Shown: positions 8,431 through 17,023, counted from the first letter of the stretch. The stretch: 29,919 nt of DNA from JAVXTH01 sp036641395 (GCA_036641395.1 JAVWEY010000020.1:1-29919); one strand, 5' to 3'. Numbers and translations: made by a program. The notes: generated by a model from the letters alone, not told the origin.

Positions 8431-11400
8431 ATGAAGCATACGCTTCTTAAAGACACTTTTTGCGAAATAAAAACATCGTTAGGACGTTTTTTCTCAATCT
8501 TCGCCATCGTTGCGATTGGCGTTGCCTTTTTTGCTGGAGTAAAAGCCAGTGCACCAGATATGAAGAGTACGGCGGATCATTATTACGATCAATATAATTT
8601 AATGGATTTGCATTTAATATCTACGGTCGGCTTCACACAAGATGATGTCGATGCGATTCGTAAAGTAGATAAAGTAAGTGGTGTAGATGCAGGTTATTCA
8701 ATGGATGCATTAACACAAGTAGGGACACGCCAATTTACGTTAAAAGTATTGGCACTACCGATTGATAATCTTTCAAAGGATAATCCGGATTATATAAATC
8801 AAGCAAATTTAGTTGAAGGAAGATTACCTGAAAATAGTGGGGAATGTCTGATTGAAAAAGGTAAAGCAGGCGATCACTTTAATTTAAAAATAGGTGATAC
8901 TTTAACGTTACACTCAGGAAATGATGATCCAATTGATAAGAGTCTAAAAATAAATGAATTTCGTATTGTTGGAACTACCCAAACACCTTATTATTTATCT
9001 TATGAAAAAGGTTCTTCTTTAATTGGTAGTGGTAAAATAAGTAATTTTATAATGATTCCTAAACAAGATTTTAATATGGAATATTATACGGAAATCGATG
9101 TAAGTATTAAAGGTGCAGATGCCTTAAATTCATATAATGATGAATATTTTGATGTTGTTGATCCGGTTACAAAAGCGGTCAAAGAACTTGCGAAAGAAAG
9201 AGTTAAAATTCGTAAAGGTGAATTATTAGAAGTTGCACAGAAAGAAATTGATAAGAATCGCTCACTACTTAGCGAGAATCGAAAAAAATATGAAGATGGT
9301 ATCAAAGAAGGACAGCGTAAATTAGATGATGCGAATGCCTTATTAATATCATCTGCAAATACAATTCAAAGTAATCGAAATGATTTAGCTTTAGGGGAGA
9401 AAAAACTTCAGGATGCACAGATTACATTAGATAATTCTCAAGCAGAATTGAATCGAAATAAAGCTGATTTTAATAGTAAACTTGCAGGACTTGCTGCACA
9501 AAGAGCAGACTTACAGGATAAATTAAATCAGGCAACAAATGGTTTAGCACAAGCAAAAGCCGGGTTAGCACAAGTAACACAAGCGTTAAGTAATCCAATG
9601 TTACCACAAGATCAAAAAGATGCCTTATTAGTTCAGAAAGCATCTTTGGAACAAACAATTACGACATTATCAGGACAGATTGCTCAACTACAAGGTGGTA
9701 TTGCTAGTATTGATCAAGGTATTGCTAGTGGAAAACAAGCACTAAGCGATGGACAGAACAAAATTGATGCTGGTCAAAATGAATTAAATAATCAAAGAAT
9801 CGCTTTTATACAAACTAAAAAAGATGCTCTTATCAAACTACAAGAGGGAGAAGCAAAACTTGCAAGTGGTAAAGTTGATTATGAAAAGGGTGTTGCTGAT
9901 TTACAACGAGAAAAAATAAAAGGTGCAGAAGAACTTCAAAATGCAGAAGAAAAGATTAACAAAGCAGAAAAGAATATTTCTAAGAAAATTAATCCTAAAT
10001 GGTATGCACTCGATCGTCATAAACATTATAGTTATATGGATTATGGTGGAGTGGCAAATCGAATGGATGCAATTGCGAAAATATTCCCGGTTTTCTTTTT
10101 CTTAGTCGCTGCTTTAGTATGTCTTACGACGATGACAAGAATGGTCGATGAACAACGGGGCACGATTGGAACCTTTAAAGCACTTGGTTATTCTAAATTG
10201 GCGATTGCATTTAAATACATTGTTTATGCATTATCCGCTAGTTTAACGGGAGGACTTGTTGGCAGTGTAATTGGTATGATTGTATTCCCACTAGTGATAG
10301 CAGGAGCATGGGGTATTATGTATGCAGTACCAGCTCTAGAAATCACGATGCATTGGGACCTTGCTTTTGTAGCTATTGGCTTAGCAAGCGCCTTTACGAC
10401 AATTGCTGCAGGGGCTGCTGTTTATGCTGACTTAATTGTAACTCCAGCTTTATTAATGCGTCCTAAAGCACCTAAGAATGGTAAAAAGATATTCTTAGAA
10501 AAGATTCCAATGATTTGGAAACATTTCTCATTTACGCAAAAAGTAACGGCGAGAAATATCTTCCGTTATAAGAAACGTTTCTTAATGACTGTGATTGGAA
10601 TATCGGGATGTACTGCTTTATTATTAGCGGGATTTGGTATTCGTGATAGTATATCCCAAGTTGCTAATATTCAATTTAAAGAAATCTTTAAACATGATAT
10701 GATTTTATCATTTGAACCAAAATCAACAATGGCAGAACGCGACGAATTCACAAGAAAATTAGAGAAAGATAACCGTTTTTCATCACTTATGGAAGTTGCG
10801 CAATACAATGGCTTAGTAAATGATGGAAAGGAAGATAAATCTGTTATTATATATTCACCAAAAGATAATGAAGAATTCTATAAGTTTGTGAATCTACGTA
10901 AACGAGTTGGTCATGAAGCGGTTAAATTAAAGGAACATGGAGCTATCATTACCGAAAAACTAGCAAGTGATTGTGGTGTCGATATCGGAGATAAACTAGC
11001 GATTAATTCTGGTGATGGAGTTAAGAGTAACGTGCTGATTACCGGTATTGTTGAGAACTATGTAGAACACTATGTTTATATGAGTGATGAAGCTTTTAAG
11101 GAAAGTTTTGAAATTACTCCTAAATGCAATACAATTATGGCACTTCTTAAAAATGGTTCTGAATCAATTGAAAATCAGTTAGGTACTTATTTAATCGATT
11201 TTGATGAAGTGAATTCTGTAACTTTCTATCAAGCTTTATTTAAAAACTTTAATGATATGATATCATCCTTAGGCTTTGTCACCTTTGTACTAGTTATCTC
11301 AGCGGGTTTATTGGCATTTGTTGTCTTATACAACTTAAGTACAGTAAATGTCTCAGAGCGCTTGCGAGAGATTGCGACAATTAAAGTATTAGGTTTCTAT

Positions 11401-11670
11401 GATAAAGAAGTATCTTCTTATGTATATCGTGAAAGTATCTTCTTAACGCTTATTGGGTCCTTTACTGGATGTGGATTAGGTATCTTTCTACATCGAATCA
11501 TTATGAATCTAGCAGAGTTAGATAATGTTATGTTTGGTCGTAACATTGAAGCATTATCCTTTATCTATTCGATTGTTATTACGATGGTCTTTGCGATTAT
11601 TGTGAATGTTGTAATGCATCATACACTAAAAAAGATTCCGATGGTAGAAAGTTTAAAATCAGTAGAATAA
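8431..11670 (+). CDS. FtsX-type ABC permease with extracytoplasmic coiled coil
   Basis: Large membrane subunit, 1080 residues. Order of parts: cytoplasmic start and first membrane helix (about 20-40), an extracytoplasmic domain (45-245), a long Q/N/A-rich coiled coil (about 250-515) with many repeated heptads, a first FtsX core of three helices (about 545-680), a further helix (about 710-735), a second extracytoplasmic domain (735-930), and a C-terminal FtsX core (about 935-1075). Such duplicated FtsX proteins with coiled-coil combs are common in Firmicutes and poorly characterised; a role in cell envelope or peptide/lipid export is inferred from family only. ATG at 8431 directly follows the ATPase stop; a TTG at 8419 in frame is too close to the AAAGGA sequence to be preferred. 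Confidence 0.85.
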   Translation: MKHTLLKDTFCEIKTSLGRFFSIFAIVAIGVAFFAGVKASAPDMKSTADHYYDQYNLMDLHLISTVGFTQDDVDAIRKVDKVSGVDAGYSMDALTQVGTRQFTLKVLALPIDNLSKDNPDYINQANLVEGRLPENSGECLIEKGKAGDHFNLKIGDTLTLHSGNDDPIDKSLKINEFRIVGTTQTPYYLSYEKGSSLIGSGKISNFIMIPKQDFNMEYYTEIDVSIKGADALNSYNDEYFDVVDPVTKAVKELAKERVKIRKGELLEVAQKEIDKNRSLLSENRKKYEDGIKEGQRKLDDANALLISSANTIQSNRNDLALGEKKLQDAQITLDNSQAELNRNKADFNSKLAGLAAQRADLQDKLNQATNGLAQAKAGLAQVTQALSNPMLPQDQKDALLVQKASLEQTITTLSGQIAQLQGGIASIDQGIASGKQALSDGQNKIDAGQNELNNQRIAFIQTKKDALIKLQEGEAKLASGKVDYEKGVADLQREKIKGAEELQNAEEKINKAEKNISKKINPKWYALDRHKHYSYMDYGGVANRMDAIAKIFPVFFFLVAALVCLTTMTRMVDEQRGTIGTFKALGYSKLAIAFKYIVYALSASLTGGLVGSVIGMIVFPLVIAGAWGIMYAVPALEITMHWDLAFVAIGLASAFTTIAAGAAVYADLIVTPALLMRPKAPKNGKKIFLEKIPMIWKHFSFTQKVTARNIFRYKKRFLMTVIGISGCTALLLAGFGIRDSISQVANIQFKEIFKHDMILSFEPKSTMAERDEFTRKLEKDNRFSSLMEVAQYNGLVNDGKEDKSVIIYSPKDNEEFYKFVNLRKRVGHEAVKLKEHGAIITEKLASDCGVDIGDKLAINSGDGVKSNVLITGIVENYVEHYVYMSDEAFKESFEITPKCNTIMALLKNGSESIENQLGTYLIDFDEVNSVTFYQALFKNFNDMISSLGFVTFVLVISAGLLAFVVLYNLSTVNVSERLREIATIKVLGFYDKEVSSYVYRESIFLTLIGSFTGCGLGIFLHRIIMNLAELDNVMFGRNIEALSFIYSIVITMVFAIIVNVVMHHTLKKIPMVESLKSVE

Positions 11671-11685
11671 GATAGATTTATAAAG

Positions 11686-11717
11686 AAAACAACCGACTAA
11701 TTCGTTCGGTTGTTTTT
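11686..11717. terminator. bidirectional terminator between convergent genes
   Basis: AAAACAACCGA at 11686-11696 pairs with TCGGTTGTTTT at 11706-11716 (11 bp, 9-nt loop). The A-run on the left and T-run on the right let it serve both the permease operon and the minus-strand S-component gene; the minus-strand stop codon and last codons lie inside the hairpin. Confidence 0.75.
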
Positions 11718-12209
11718 GTATACCATATTGTGATCAAGAGCAACCGCATAGAATTTCTTAATGCATAAGATTGCGATTGCAATACCAATTCCAGATTGTA
11801 GAATATTCTCAGGTACACCACTTAAGGCGATTAACATATTTTGTTTTAAGTACCATTTTGCGAAAAAATAGCCAACTACCATAATGACACTACCAACGAA
11901 GTAAGTAAGCCATTTTATTTTCTTTGGTAAATGACGATAAAGAATTGAGATTACAATACCTTCAAGTCCTTTAATCAGCAAGGTGAAGATTACATAATGT
12001 GGATAACCTCCGACTAAATCTGCCATTGCACTTCCAACACCACCAATCAGAAAGGCTCCTAAAGGCGATGCGATGGAACTAAATAACATAATCATTCCAT
12101 CCCCTAAATTCATATAACCATCAATCGCATTTGGTATCTTCACAAAGAAAGTAGATACAAACACAACAGCAATTCCCATCCCATAAATAACAATTTCATT
12201 TCTTTTCAT
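11697..12209 (-). CDS. ECF transporter S component (PF07155-like)
   Basis: Substrate-binding membrane subunit of an energy-coupling factor vitamin transporter. The 170-residue protein has five or six hydrophobic segments and the family's conserved block NLGDGMIMLFSSIASPLGAFLIGGVGSAMADLVGGYPHYVIFTLLIKGLEG, seen here across residues 35-85 and named by its ends GDGMI and KGLEG. Members include HmpT-like and riboflavin-type S components, but the substrate cannot be read from sequence. No energising module (EcfA, EcfA', EcfT) is in the window, so it would use a shared one. The ribosome binding site GAGGAG sits inside the last codons of the MATE gene upstream, with 9 nt between the two genes, so they are one operon. 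Confidence 0.78.
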   Translation of the reverse strand: MKRNEIVIYGMGIAVVFVSTFFVKIPNAIDGYMNLGDGMIMLFSSIASPLGAFLIGGVGSAMADLVGGYPHYVIFTLLIKGLEGIVISILYRHLPKKIKWLTYFVGSVIMVVGYFFAKWYLKQNMLIALSGVPENILQSGIGIAIAILCIKKFYAVALDHNMVYKNNRTN

Positions 12210-12218
12210 AATATCTCC

Positions 12219-13568
12219 TCATATTGAATGCTTTGTTAACCAATTTCCTTTTTTAAAATAAAGATAAATACACAAAGAACTAGTAATCCATGTAATTGGA
12301 TAACCTGCAAATACAACAGCAATGTCATGGAAGAAAGGCATTGCTAAGTAAATCCAAACGATTCTTAGTAAACACCAATTTAATACCATAATAACCATTG
12401 GTACCATTGTTTTTCCAGCTCCCCTTAATACACCACTTAACACATGTGAAATGGATAGAAAGATATACCCTGGTAATAAGATCTTCATCATATATACACC
12501 ATAATAAATAACTCGCTCATCACTATTAAAGATACGAATCAGATTCTCTCCTAAACATAGCATAAGTAAACATGTGCAAGCAATCGTGATACAAGCCATC
12601 TTAATACAAGTCTTTATTCCTTTTTTCACTCGTTCATATTCTTGAGCCCCCATATTTTGTCCAGTGAAGGTTGTTATAGCCATGGCAAATGACATGATTG
12701 GCAATATAATAAAACCATCAATTTTAATATATGCACTACATCCTGCCATCGCAAAGGATCCAAAACTATTAATATTTGCTTGTACGATTAAATTGGAAAA
12801 AGATATGATACCATTTTGAACGCCACTTGGTAAGCCTAATTTAATAATTTTCTTTAAGAGTTCAAGGTCCATACGAATATCTTTTATAACTAATCGATAA
12901 TGTTCCTTGCTTCTCATAAGTAAAATAACAATCAGAACAGCGGATAAAACTTGGGCAATTAAAGTAGCCCAGGCAACGCCTGCAATTCCCATTTTAAAGA
13001 CAATGACAAATAATAAATCTAAGATAATATTTGTGATGCTCGATATCATTAAGAAATATAAGGGACTTTTAGAATCACCTACTGCTTGTAGAATACCTGC
13101 TGATATATTATAAATCATAACTGATAAAACACCTCCAAAGTAAATACGAAGGTATAAAACAGCATCACTAAGGATTGCTTTTGGTACTCCACTCCATTCT
13201 AAAATCAAAGGAGAAAAGAATAAGCCTAATAGGGTTAAAATAAATCCTGATACTAAGGTAATGGCAATGGCGGTGTGAATCGAGCGATGTAAATTATCAT
13301 AATCTTTTGCTCCATAGTAACGAGAAATAATAACACCAGCACCTGTTGAAATACCCATAAAAAAACTAACTAAAAGATTGATAATGGGATTACTTGAACC
13401 AACAGCAGCAAGTGCATTACTACCGATGTAATTACCAACAACCATACTATCTACAGTATTGTATAACTGTTGAAATAGATTACCTAGTAATAAAGGAATT
13501 GAAAATAAGAGTATTTGTTTCCAAATAACACCACTGCTCATTAAACCTTTATTTTTCACATCACTCAT
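12219..13568 (-). CDS. MATE family efflux transporter
   Basis: Cation-coupled multidrug or toxic-compound extruder, 449 residues with twelve hydrophobic segments in two homologous halves. Typical MATE signatures include IPLLLGNLFQQLYNTVDSMV in the first helix region, VGSSNPIINLL, STGAGVIISRYYGAKD, and the second-half GLPSGVQNGI and TFTGQNMGAQEYERVKKG. Substrate is unknown. Among candidate starts (GTG 13577, ATG 13574, ATG 13568) the last has the best spacing, 8 nt, from AGAGG. It is the first gene of a two-gene minus-strand operon with the S component, which could hint at handling of a related metabolite, but this is only a positional hint. Confidence 0.88.
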   Translation of the reverse strand: MSDVKNKGLMSSGVIWKQILLFSIPLLLGNLFQQLYNTVDSMVVGNYIGSNALAAVGSSNPIINLLVSFFMGISTGAGVIISRYYGAKDYDNLHRSIHTAIAITLVSGFILTLLGLFFSPLILEWSGVPKAILSDAVLYLRIYFGGVLSVMIYNISAGILQAVGDSKSPLYFLMISSITNIILDLLFVIVFKMGIAGVAWATLIAQVLSAVLIVILLMRSKEHYRLVIKDIRMDLELLKKIIKLGLPSGVQNGIISFSNLIVQANINSFGSFAMAGCSAYIKIDGFIILPIMSFAMAITTFTGQNMGAQEYERVKKGIKTCIKMACITIACTCLLMLCLGENLIRIFNSDERVIYYGVYMMKILLPGYIFLSISHVLSGVLRGAGKTMVPMVIMVLNWCLLRIVWIYLAMPFFHDIAVVFAGYPITWITSSLCIYLYFKKGNWLTKHSI

Positions 13569-13603
13569 TATCATCACCTCTACTCACCTTTACATTAAAT
13601 TCA

Positions 13604-13632
13604 ATTATACTACCAAATAGTGATGTTTTCTA
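13604..13632 (-). promoter_or_regulatory. sigma-A type promoter for the MATE/ECF-S operon
   Basis: Read on the minus strand, TAGAAA (13632-13627) and TATAAT (13609-13604) are 17 bp apart, 36 nt before the chosen MATE start. Confidence 0.5.
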
Positions 13633-13739
13633 TGGTGAAATAGGTTCATTTATAATGAATTGTAAGATAATTTGTTTTTCATATGGTTTTCTTATAAAAA
13701 TAATATATAATAAGGTAATGCGTTAAAAGGAGTGAGAAA

Positions 13740-14645
13740 ATGAAATCAAAAGGTATGATTTATACAATTTTATCAGCAGTCCTTTTTGGAATTGCACCCT
13801 TGCTGGCAATGAAAGTTTATGCTCTAGGAGGAACTCCGACTACCGTTGTTTTTCTGAGATCATTTTTAATCATTCCGATTTTATACATCTTAATGAAAAA
13901 AGATAAAGAAGTGATGCGGGTAGAACGCTATGAATTAAAGAACATCGTGATGATTGCCATTTTTGGTTCAGGTCTTACAACGATTATGTTGTTTACTTCT
14001 TATCAGTATATCGATGTAGGAACGGCTACTACATTACATTTTCTTTATCCAATTTTCGTCGCCGTTTTATGTGTTGTAGTTTATCATGAAGTGTTAGATA
14101 AGTATAAGACACTAGCATTAATTATCGCAATTGCGGGGATACTATGCTTCATTGATTTTAATAATCATGGTTCTGTATTAGGATTATTTCTAGCCTTGGC
14201 ATCTTCAATAACCTATGCTTTCTATATGGTTGAATTAGAAAAGAAAAAGCTTACAAGAATGAATCCCTATAAACTTAGTTTATACATTGCAATCTTTGTG
14301 GCACTAGAAACAATTGTATATTCAATTTTTGTTCCTTCCTTAACTCTAGTATTACCACCGATTGCCTATTTATATATTTTCTTAATAGCGATTTGCACCT
14401 CTTTCTTAGGTGTGGTTTTACTACAAAAAGGGATTGCTTATTTAGGTTCTACCACAGCTTCTATTTTTTGTTTATTCGAGCCAATTACTTCAATTGTTAC
14501 CGGTGTATTATTTCTTAATGAAAAATTAACGTTTATTAAAGTGCTTGGTTGTGTTATTATCTTAAGTGCTGTAGTGTTATTAGTTTATGCGAATAAACGA
14601 AGATCATTAGAGTTAGAAAAATTAAATAATCAAATCAATGATTAA
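13740..14645 (+). CDS. EamA/DMT family transporter
   Basis: Drug/metabolite transporter superfamily permease, 301 residues with ten hydrophobic helices arranged as two EamA repeats of five. The first repeat starts at GMIYTILSAVLFGIAPLLAM and the second near SVLGLFLALASSITYAFYMV. The C-terminal helix region GCVIILSAVVLLVYANKRRS and basic tail are typical. Such proteins export amino acids, nucleobases or other metabolites; the substrate is not predictable here. AAAAGGAG precedes the ATG by 7-8 nt, and a TATAAT at 13706-13711 may be its -10. The gene diverges from the MATE operon and is closed by a hairpin. Confidence 0.88.
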   Translation: MKSKGMIYTILSAVLFGIAPLLAMKVYALGGTPTTVVFLRSFLIIPILYILMKKDKEVMRVERYELKNIVMIAIFGSGLTTIMLFTSYQYIDVGTATTLHFLYPIFVAVLCVVVYHEVLDKYKTLALIIAIAGILCFIDFNNHGSVLGLFLALASSITYAFYMVELEKKKLTRMNPYKLSLYIAIFVALETIVYSIFVPSLTLVLPPIAYLYIFLIAICTSFLGVVLLQKGIAYLGSTTASIFCLFEPITSIVTGVLFLNEKLTFIKVLGCVIILSAVVLLVYANKRRSLELEKLNNQIND

Positions 14646-14651
14646 TACAAG

Positions 14652-14681
14652 AATGGAGCTATTATGCTCCATTTAATTCTT
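14652..14681 (+). terminator. hairpin terminator after the EamA gene
   Basis: AATGGAGC at 14652-14659 pairs with GCTCCATT at 14666-14673 (8 bp, loop TATTAT). The following T tract (TTAATTCTT) is weak, so termination may be partial. Confidence 0.55.
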
Positions 14682-14767
14682 ATCGAACAAGGATTAAATT
14701 ATTGAGTTTAAATTATTAGTAGTGGGGAATCATAATAAATATAGATTATGGATGTGGAGGGTATAAT

Positions 14768-15754
14768 ATGTTTACAAAAGAAATTGGTATTGATTTAGGA
14801 ACAGCTAATTTATTAATTTATGTAAAAGGTGAAGGAATCGTTATTGATGAACCTGCCGTTGTCGCAATTGATGCGAATACAAAGAAATGTTTATCTGCAG
14901 GTACTGCCGCAAAAGAAATGCTAGGTAGAACACCAGGTAAAATAATTGCTATTCGGCCATTAAAAGATGGAGTGATTGCAGATTATGAAATGACAGAAGT
15001 AATGCTTGATTTCTTTTTAAAGAAATTATCAATTAAAAGCATGTTTTCACGTCCCGTAATATTAATTTGTTGTCCTACCAATATTACTTCCGTTGAACGT
15101 AATGCGATTCGCGATACTGCCTATCGTGCTGGGGCAAAAAAAGTATATATTGAAGAAGAGCCAAAAGTAGCAGCAGTCGGGGCTGGGCTTGACATTGGAA
15201 AGCCAAATGGAAGTATGATTATTGATATTGGTGGGGGAACGAGTGATGTTGCGGTATTATCACTTGGTGATATTGTCACTTCTTTTTCGATGAAGGTAGC
15301 CGGAGATGCGATGGATGCGAATATTATTAAGTATGTGAAAGATAATAAAAAAATGTTAATTGGTGAGCGTAGTGCTGAGTTAATTAAAAAAACAATTGGT
15401 ACCGCTTGGCTTAGTGATCCAAATCTAAGTATGGAAGTGAGTGGTCGTGACTTAATTAGTGGATTACCGAGTACGATTACAATCAATAGTAGTGAAGTTG
15501 AAGAAAGTATTAAAGATTGTTTGAATACAATTGTTCGTGGCGCTAAAACCGTATTAGAACAAACACCACCAGAACTTGCCGCAGATATTATCACAAGAGG
15601 AATTGTTGTAAGTGGTGGAGGTGCGTTATTAAAGGGAATTGACGAACTTTTAAGAAATGAATTAAAAGTACCGGTATATATCGCTGATAATCCACTATAT
15701 TGTGTAGCAGAAGGCTGTGGAATTATGTTGAATAATTTATCACTTTTAAAGTAA
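14768..15754 (+). CDS. mreB: MreB-family rod-shape actin homologue
   Basis: Bacterial actin that polymerises under the membrane and guides the elongation machinery of the cell wall. The 328-residue protein has the normal MreB/Mbl length with phosphate 1 motif IGIDLGTANLLIYV near the start, phosphate 2 motif IIDIGGGTSDVAVLSLG around 155-170, the EEPKVAAVGAGLDI segment, and adenosine motif GIVVSGGGALLKGIDELL near 285-300. GGAGGG lies 7 nt before the ATG. It stands alone, without mreC or mreD, and the dihydrofolate-free context (alkyltransferase downstream) suggests an Mbl- or MreBH-like extra copy rather than the copy of a canonical mreBCD operon. This paralogue assignment is inference. In a teichoic-acid-bearing Firmicute a link to wall polymer placement is possible. 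Confidence 0.87.
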   Translation: MFTKEIGIDLGTANLLIYVKGEGIVIDEPAVVAIDANTKKCLSAGTAAKEMLGRTPGKIIAIRPLKDGVIADYEMTEVMLDFFLKKLSIKSMFSRPVILICCPTNITSVERNAIRDTAYRAGAKKVYIEEEPKVAAVGAGLDIGKPNGSMIIDIGGGTSDVAVLSLGDIVTSFSMKVAGDAMDANIIKYVKDNKKMLIGERSAELIKKTIGTAWLSDPNLSMEVSGRDLISGLPSTITINSSEVEESIKDCLNTIVRGAKTVLEQTPPELAADIITRGIVVSGGGALLKGIDELLRNELKVPVYIADNPLYCVAEGCGIMLNNLSLLK

Positions 15755-15795
15755 ATAATTCGTATCATATGATATAGTTAGATTAGGTGATCAAT

Positions 15796-16257
15796 ATGTT
15801 AAATCATGCGTTTATGAATTCTCTCTGTGGTGTCCTACATATTATCGCAAATGAAACATACATTCTTTCAGTATCATTTGAAGATGAAATAGGACAAGAA
15901 AATCCAAATAAAATAACTAATCAATGTGTAGAACAGTTAAATGAATATTTTTTAGGTATAAGAAAATCATTTGATTTGCCTCTATATTTTAACCAAGGAA
16001 CCATGTTTCAACAAAGTGTGTGGCATTCATTGTTAGACATTCCCTATGGAGAAACACGTTCCTATCAGGATATTGCAGACCGTATTCAACATCCAAGAAG
16101 TGAGCGAGCAGTTGGTATGGCAAATCATCATAATCCATTTCCAATTATAATTCCTTGTCACCGCGTTATTTTAAAAAGTGGTAAACTTGGTGGATATGGT
16201 GGGGGTATTGATAAGAAAATAGTATTATTAGAATTGGAAAAGAAGTTTATTGATTAA
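15796..16257 (+). CDS. ogt: methylated-DNA--protein-cysteine S-methyltransferase
   Basis: Suicide DNA repair protein that removes O6-alkyl groups from guanine by transferring them to its own cysteine. In the 153 residues the active-site motif PCHRVI holds Cys121. The helix-turn-helix segment ETRSYQDIADRI and the Arg-finger region RSERAVGMAN precede it, and GGYGGG follows. The usual ANxxNP is here ANHHNP. ATG 15796 is preferred over an in-frame GTG at 15787 because AGGTGA at 15785-15790 is the ribosome binding site for the former. A perfect 12-bp palindrome (TATCATATGATA, 15763-15774) lies just upstream. No Ada-type regulatory domain is present. Confidence 0.92.
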   Translation: MLNHAFMNSLCGVLHIIANETYILSVSFEDEIGQENPNKITNQCVEQLNEYFLGIRKSFDLPLYFNQGTMFQQSVWHSLLDIPYGETRSYQDIADRIQHPRSERAVGMANHHNPFPIIIPCHRVILKSGKLGGYGGGIDKKIVLLELEKKFID

Positions 16258-16272
16258 TATCTTTCCAGTTGG

Positions 16273-16300
16273 TTGAAATGAAAAGGTTATATGGTATAAT
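16273..16300 (+). promoter_or_regulatory. promoter of tRNA-Arg(CCG)
   Basis: TTGAAA (16273-16278), 16-bp spacer, then TATAAT (16295-16300) with an extended -10 TGG. The tRNA starts 31 nt later. Confidence 0.7.
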
Positions 16301-16331
16301 ATGAATTGCTTAATCTTCGCAATTGTAATAT

Positions 16332-16408
16332 GTGCCTATGGCGCAAATGGATAGCGCATTTGATTCCGATTCAAAAGGCTGCAGGTTCGAGTCCTGTTAG
16401 GCACGCCA
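16332..16408 (+). tRNA. tRNA-Arg, anticodon CCG
   Basis: Full cloverleaf: acceptor GTGCCTA/TAGGCAC (7 perfect pairs), D stem GCGC/GCGC, anticodon stem TTTGA/TCAAA with loop TTCCGAT (CCG at 16366-16368), T stem GCAGG/CCTGT with TTCGAGT loop, discriminator G and encoded CCA. It reads the CGG codon, which is rare in this AT-rich DNA. Confidence 0.95.
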
Positions 16409-16418
16409 ATATGTTCTG

Positions 16419-16440
16419 AAGTCCTTGATTGGACTTTTTT
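16419..16440 (+). terminator. terminator after tRNA-Arg(CCG)
   Basis: AAGTCC (16419-16424) pairs with GGACTT (16431-16436), loop TTGATT, then a T run. It starts 10 nt after the CCA end. Confidence 0.75.
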
Positions 16441-16494
16441 AATTAAAATTATTATGATTGTTTACTACAAAAAAACATTATAATTTTTATGTAT

Positions 16495-16524
16495 TTGACA
16501 ATAAGTGCAAAGATTCTGTATATA
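16495..16524 (+). promoter_or_regulatory. sigma-A promoter upstream of tRNA-Arg(CCT), distal
   Basis: Perfect TTGACA at 16495-16500, 18-bp spacer, TATATA at 16519-16524. It lies within the 214-nt gene-free stretch between the two tRNA genes and fires towards the second. Confidence 0.5.
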
Positions 16525-16558
16525 GATAAAATTAAACTAATCTTTACAATAAAATGTG

Positions 16559-16587
16559 TTTACGTAAGTAGGGCTAAATGGTATAAT
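16559..16587 (+). promoter_or_regulatory. sigma-A promoter upstream of tRNA-Arg(CCT), proximal
   Basis: TTTACG (16559-16564), 17-bp spacer, TATAAT (16582-16587) with extended -10 TGG. Expected start about 16594, leaving a leader near 60 nt before the tRNA. Confidence 0.6.
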
Positions 16588-16654
16588 TATCCTGCTGCTC
16601 AAGAGGTGGGGCTTATTATATTATAATTAATGAATACGCTACCATGAATATCTT

Positions 16655-16729
16655 GCCCCCTTGGTGAAATGGATCTCACGAGTCTCTCCTAAAGACTAAT
16701 TGCAAGTTCGATTCTTGCAGAGGGCGCCA
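16655..16729 (+). tRNA. tRNA-Arg, anticodon CCT
   Basis: D stem GTGA/TCAC, anticodon stem AGTCT/AGACT with loop CTCCTAA (CCT at 16688-16690), T stem GCAAG/CTTGC with TTCGATT loop, discriminator G and encoded CCA. Acceptor GCCCCCT pairs with AGAGGGC except for one C-A mismatch at pair 5-68. It reads AGG. Confidence 0.92.
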
Positions 16730-16741
16730 ACTTTAATGATC

Positions 16742-16775
16742 ATCACGTTAAGATATAATCCTGACGTGATTTTTT
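16742..16775 (+). terminator. terminator after tRNA-Arg(CCT)
   Basis: ATCACGT (16742-16748) pairs with ACGTGAT (16764-16770) across a 15-nt loop, followed by a T run. Bases 16776-16932 after it are AT-rich and show no gene I can support. Confidence 0.65.
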
Positions 16776-16932
16776 GTTTATCTATTAGCTTAAATTATAA
16801 AGAAGCAATTAATAGAAGCACGAGAGTAAGTGAATTAGTAAATATATTAAAACTAACAAGAAATATAAAAATTTTAATGAAAATATAAATAATATAAATA
16901 ATGGTTAAAAGTCTTTGATTTCAGTATTTTAT

Positions 16933-16961
16933 TTGACTTTAATTGCCTTAATCCTTATAAT
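16933..16961 (+). promoter_or_regulatory. strong sigma-A promoter of the phosphorelay operon
   Basis: TTGACT (16933-16938), exactly 17 bp, TATAAT (16956-16961): the best promoter in the window. Predicted start about 16968 gives a leader of roughly 160 nt before the first start codon. Confidence 0.75.
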
Positions 16962-17023
16962 TTGATTATATATATTGTGAACTTCATAACAAAATAACAA
17001 CATTAAATGCCGGATATGGAATG

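Noticed and set aside
9470..9658. Antisense frame in the permease coiled coil
   Set aside because: Product of the repetitive sequence on the opposite strand with no supporting signals.
15121..15768. 215-codon open frame on the minus strand
   Set aside because: Lies fully opposite mreB, has a low-complexity composition and no ribosome binding site; a shadow of the mreB codon pattern.
16700..16888. 62-codon open frame
   Set aside because: Starts inside the tRNA-Arg(CCT) gene and runs through its terminator; no ribosome binding site.
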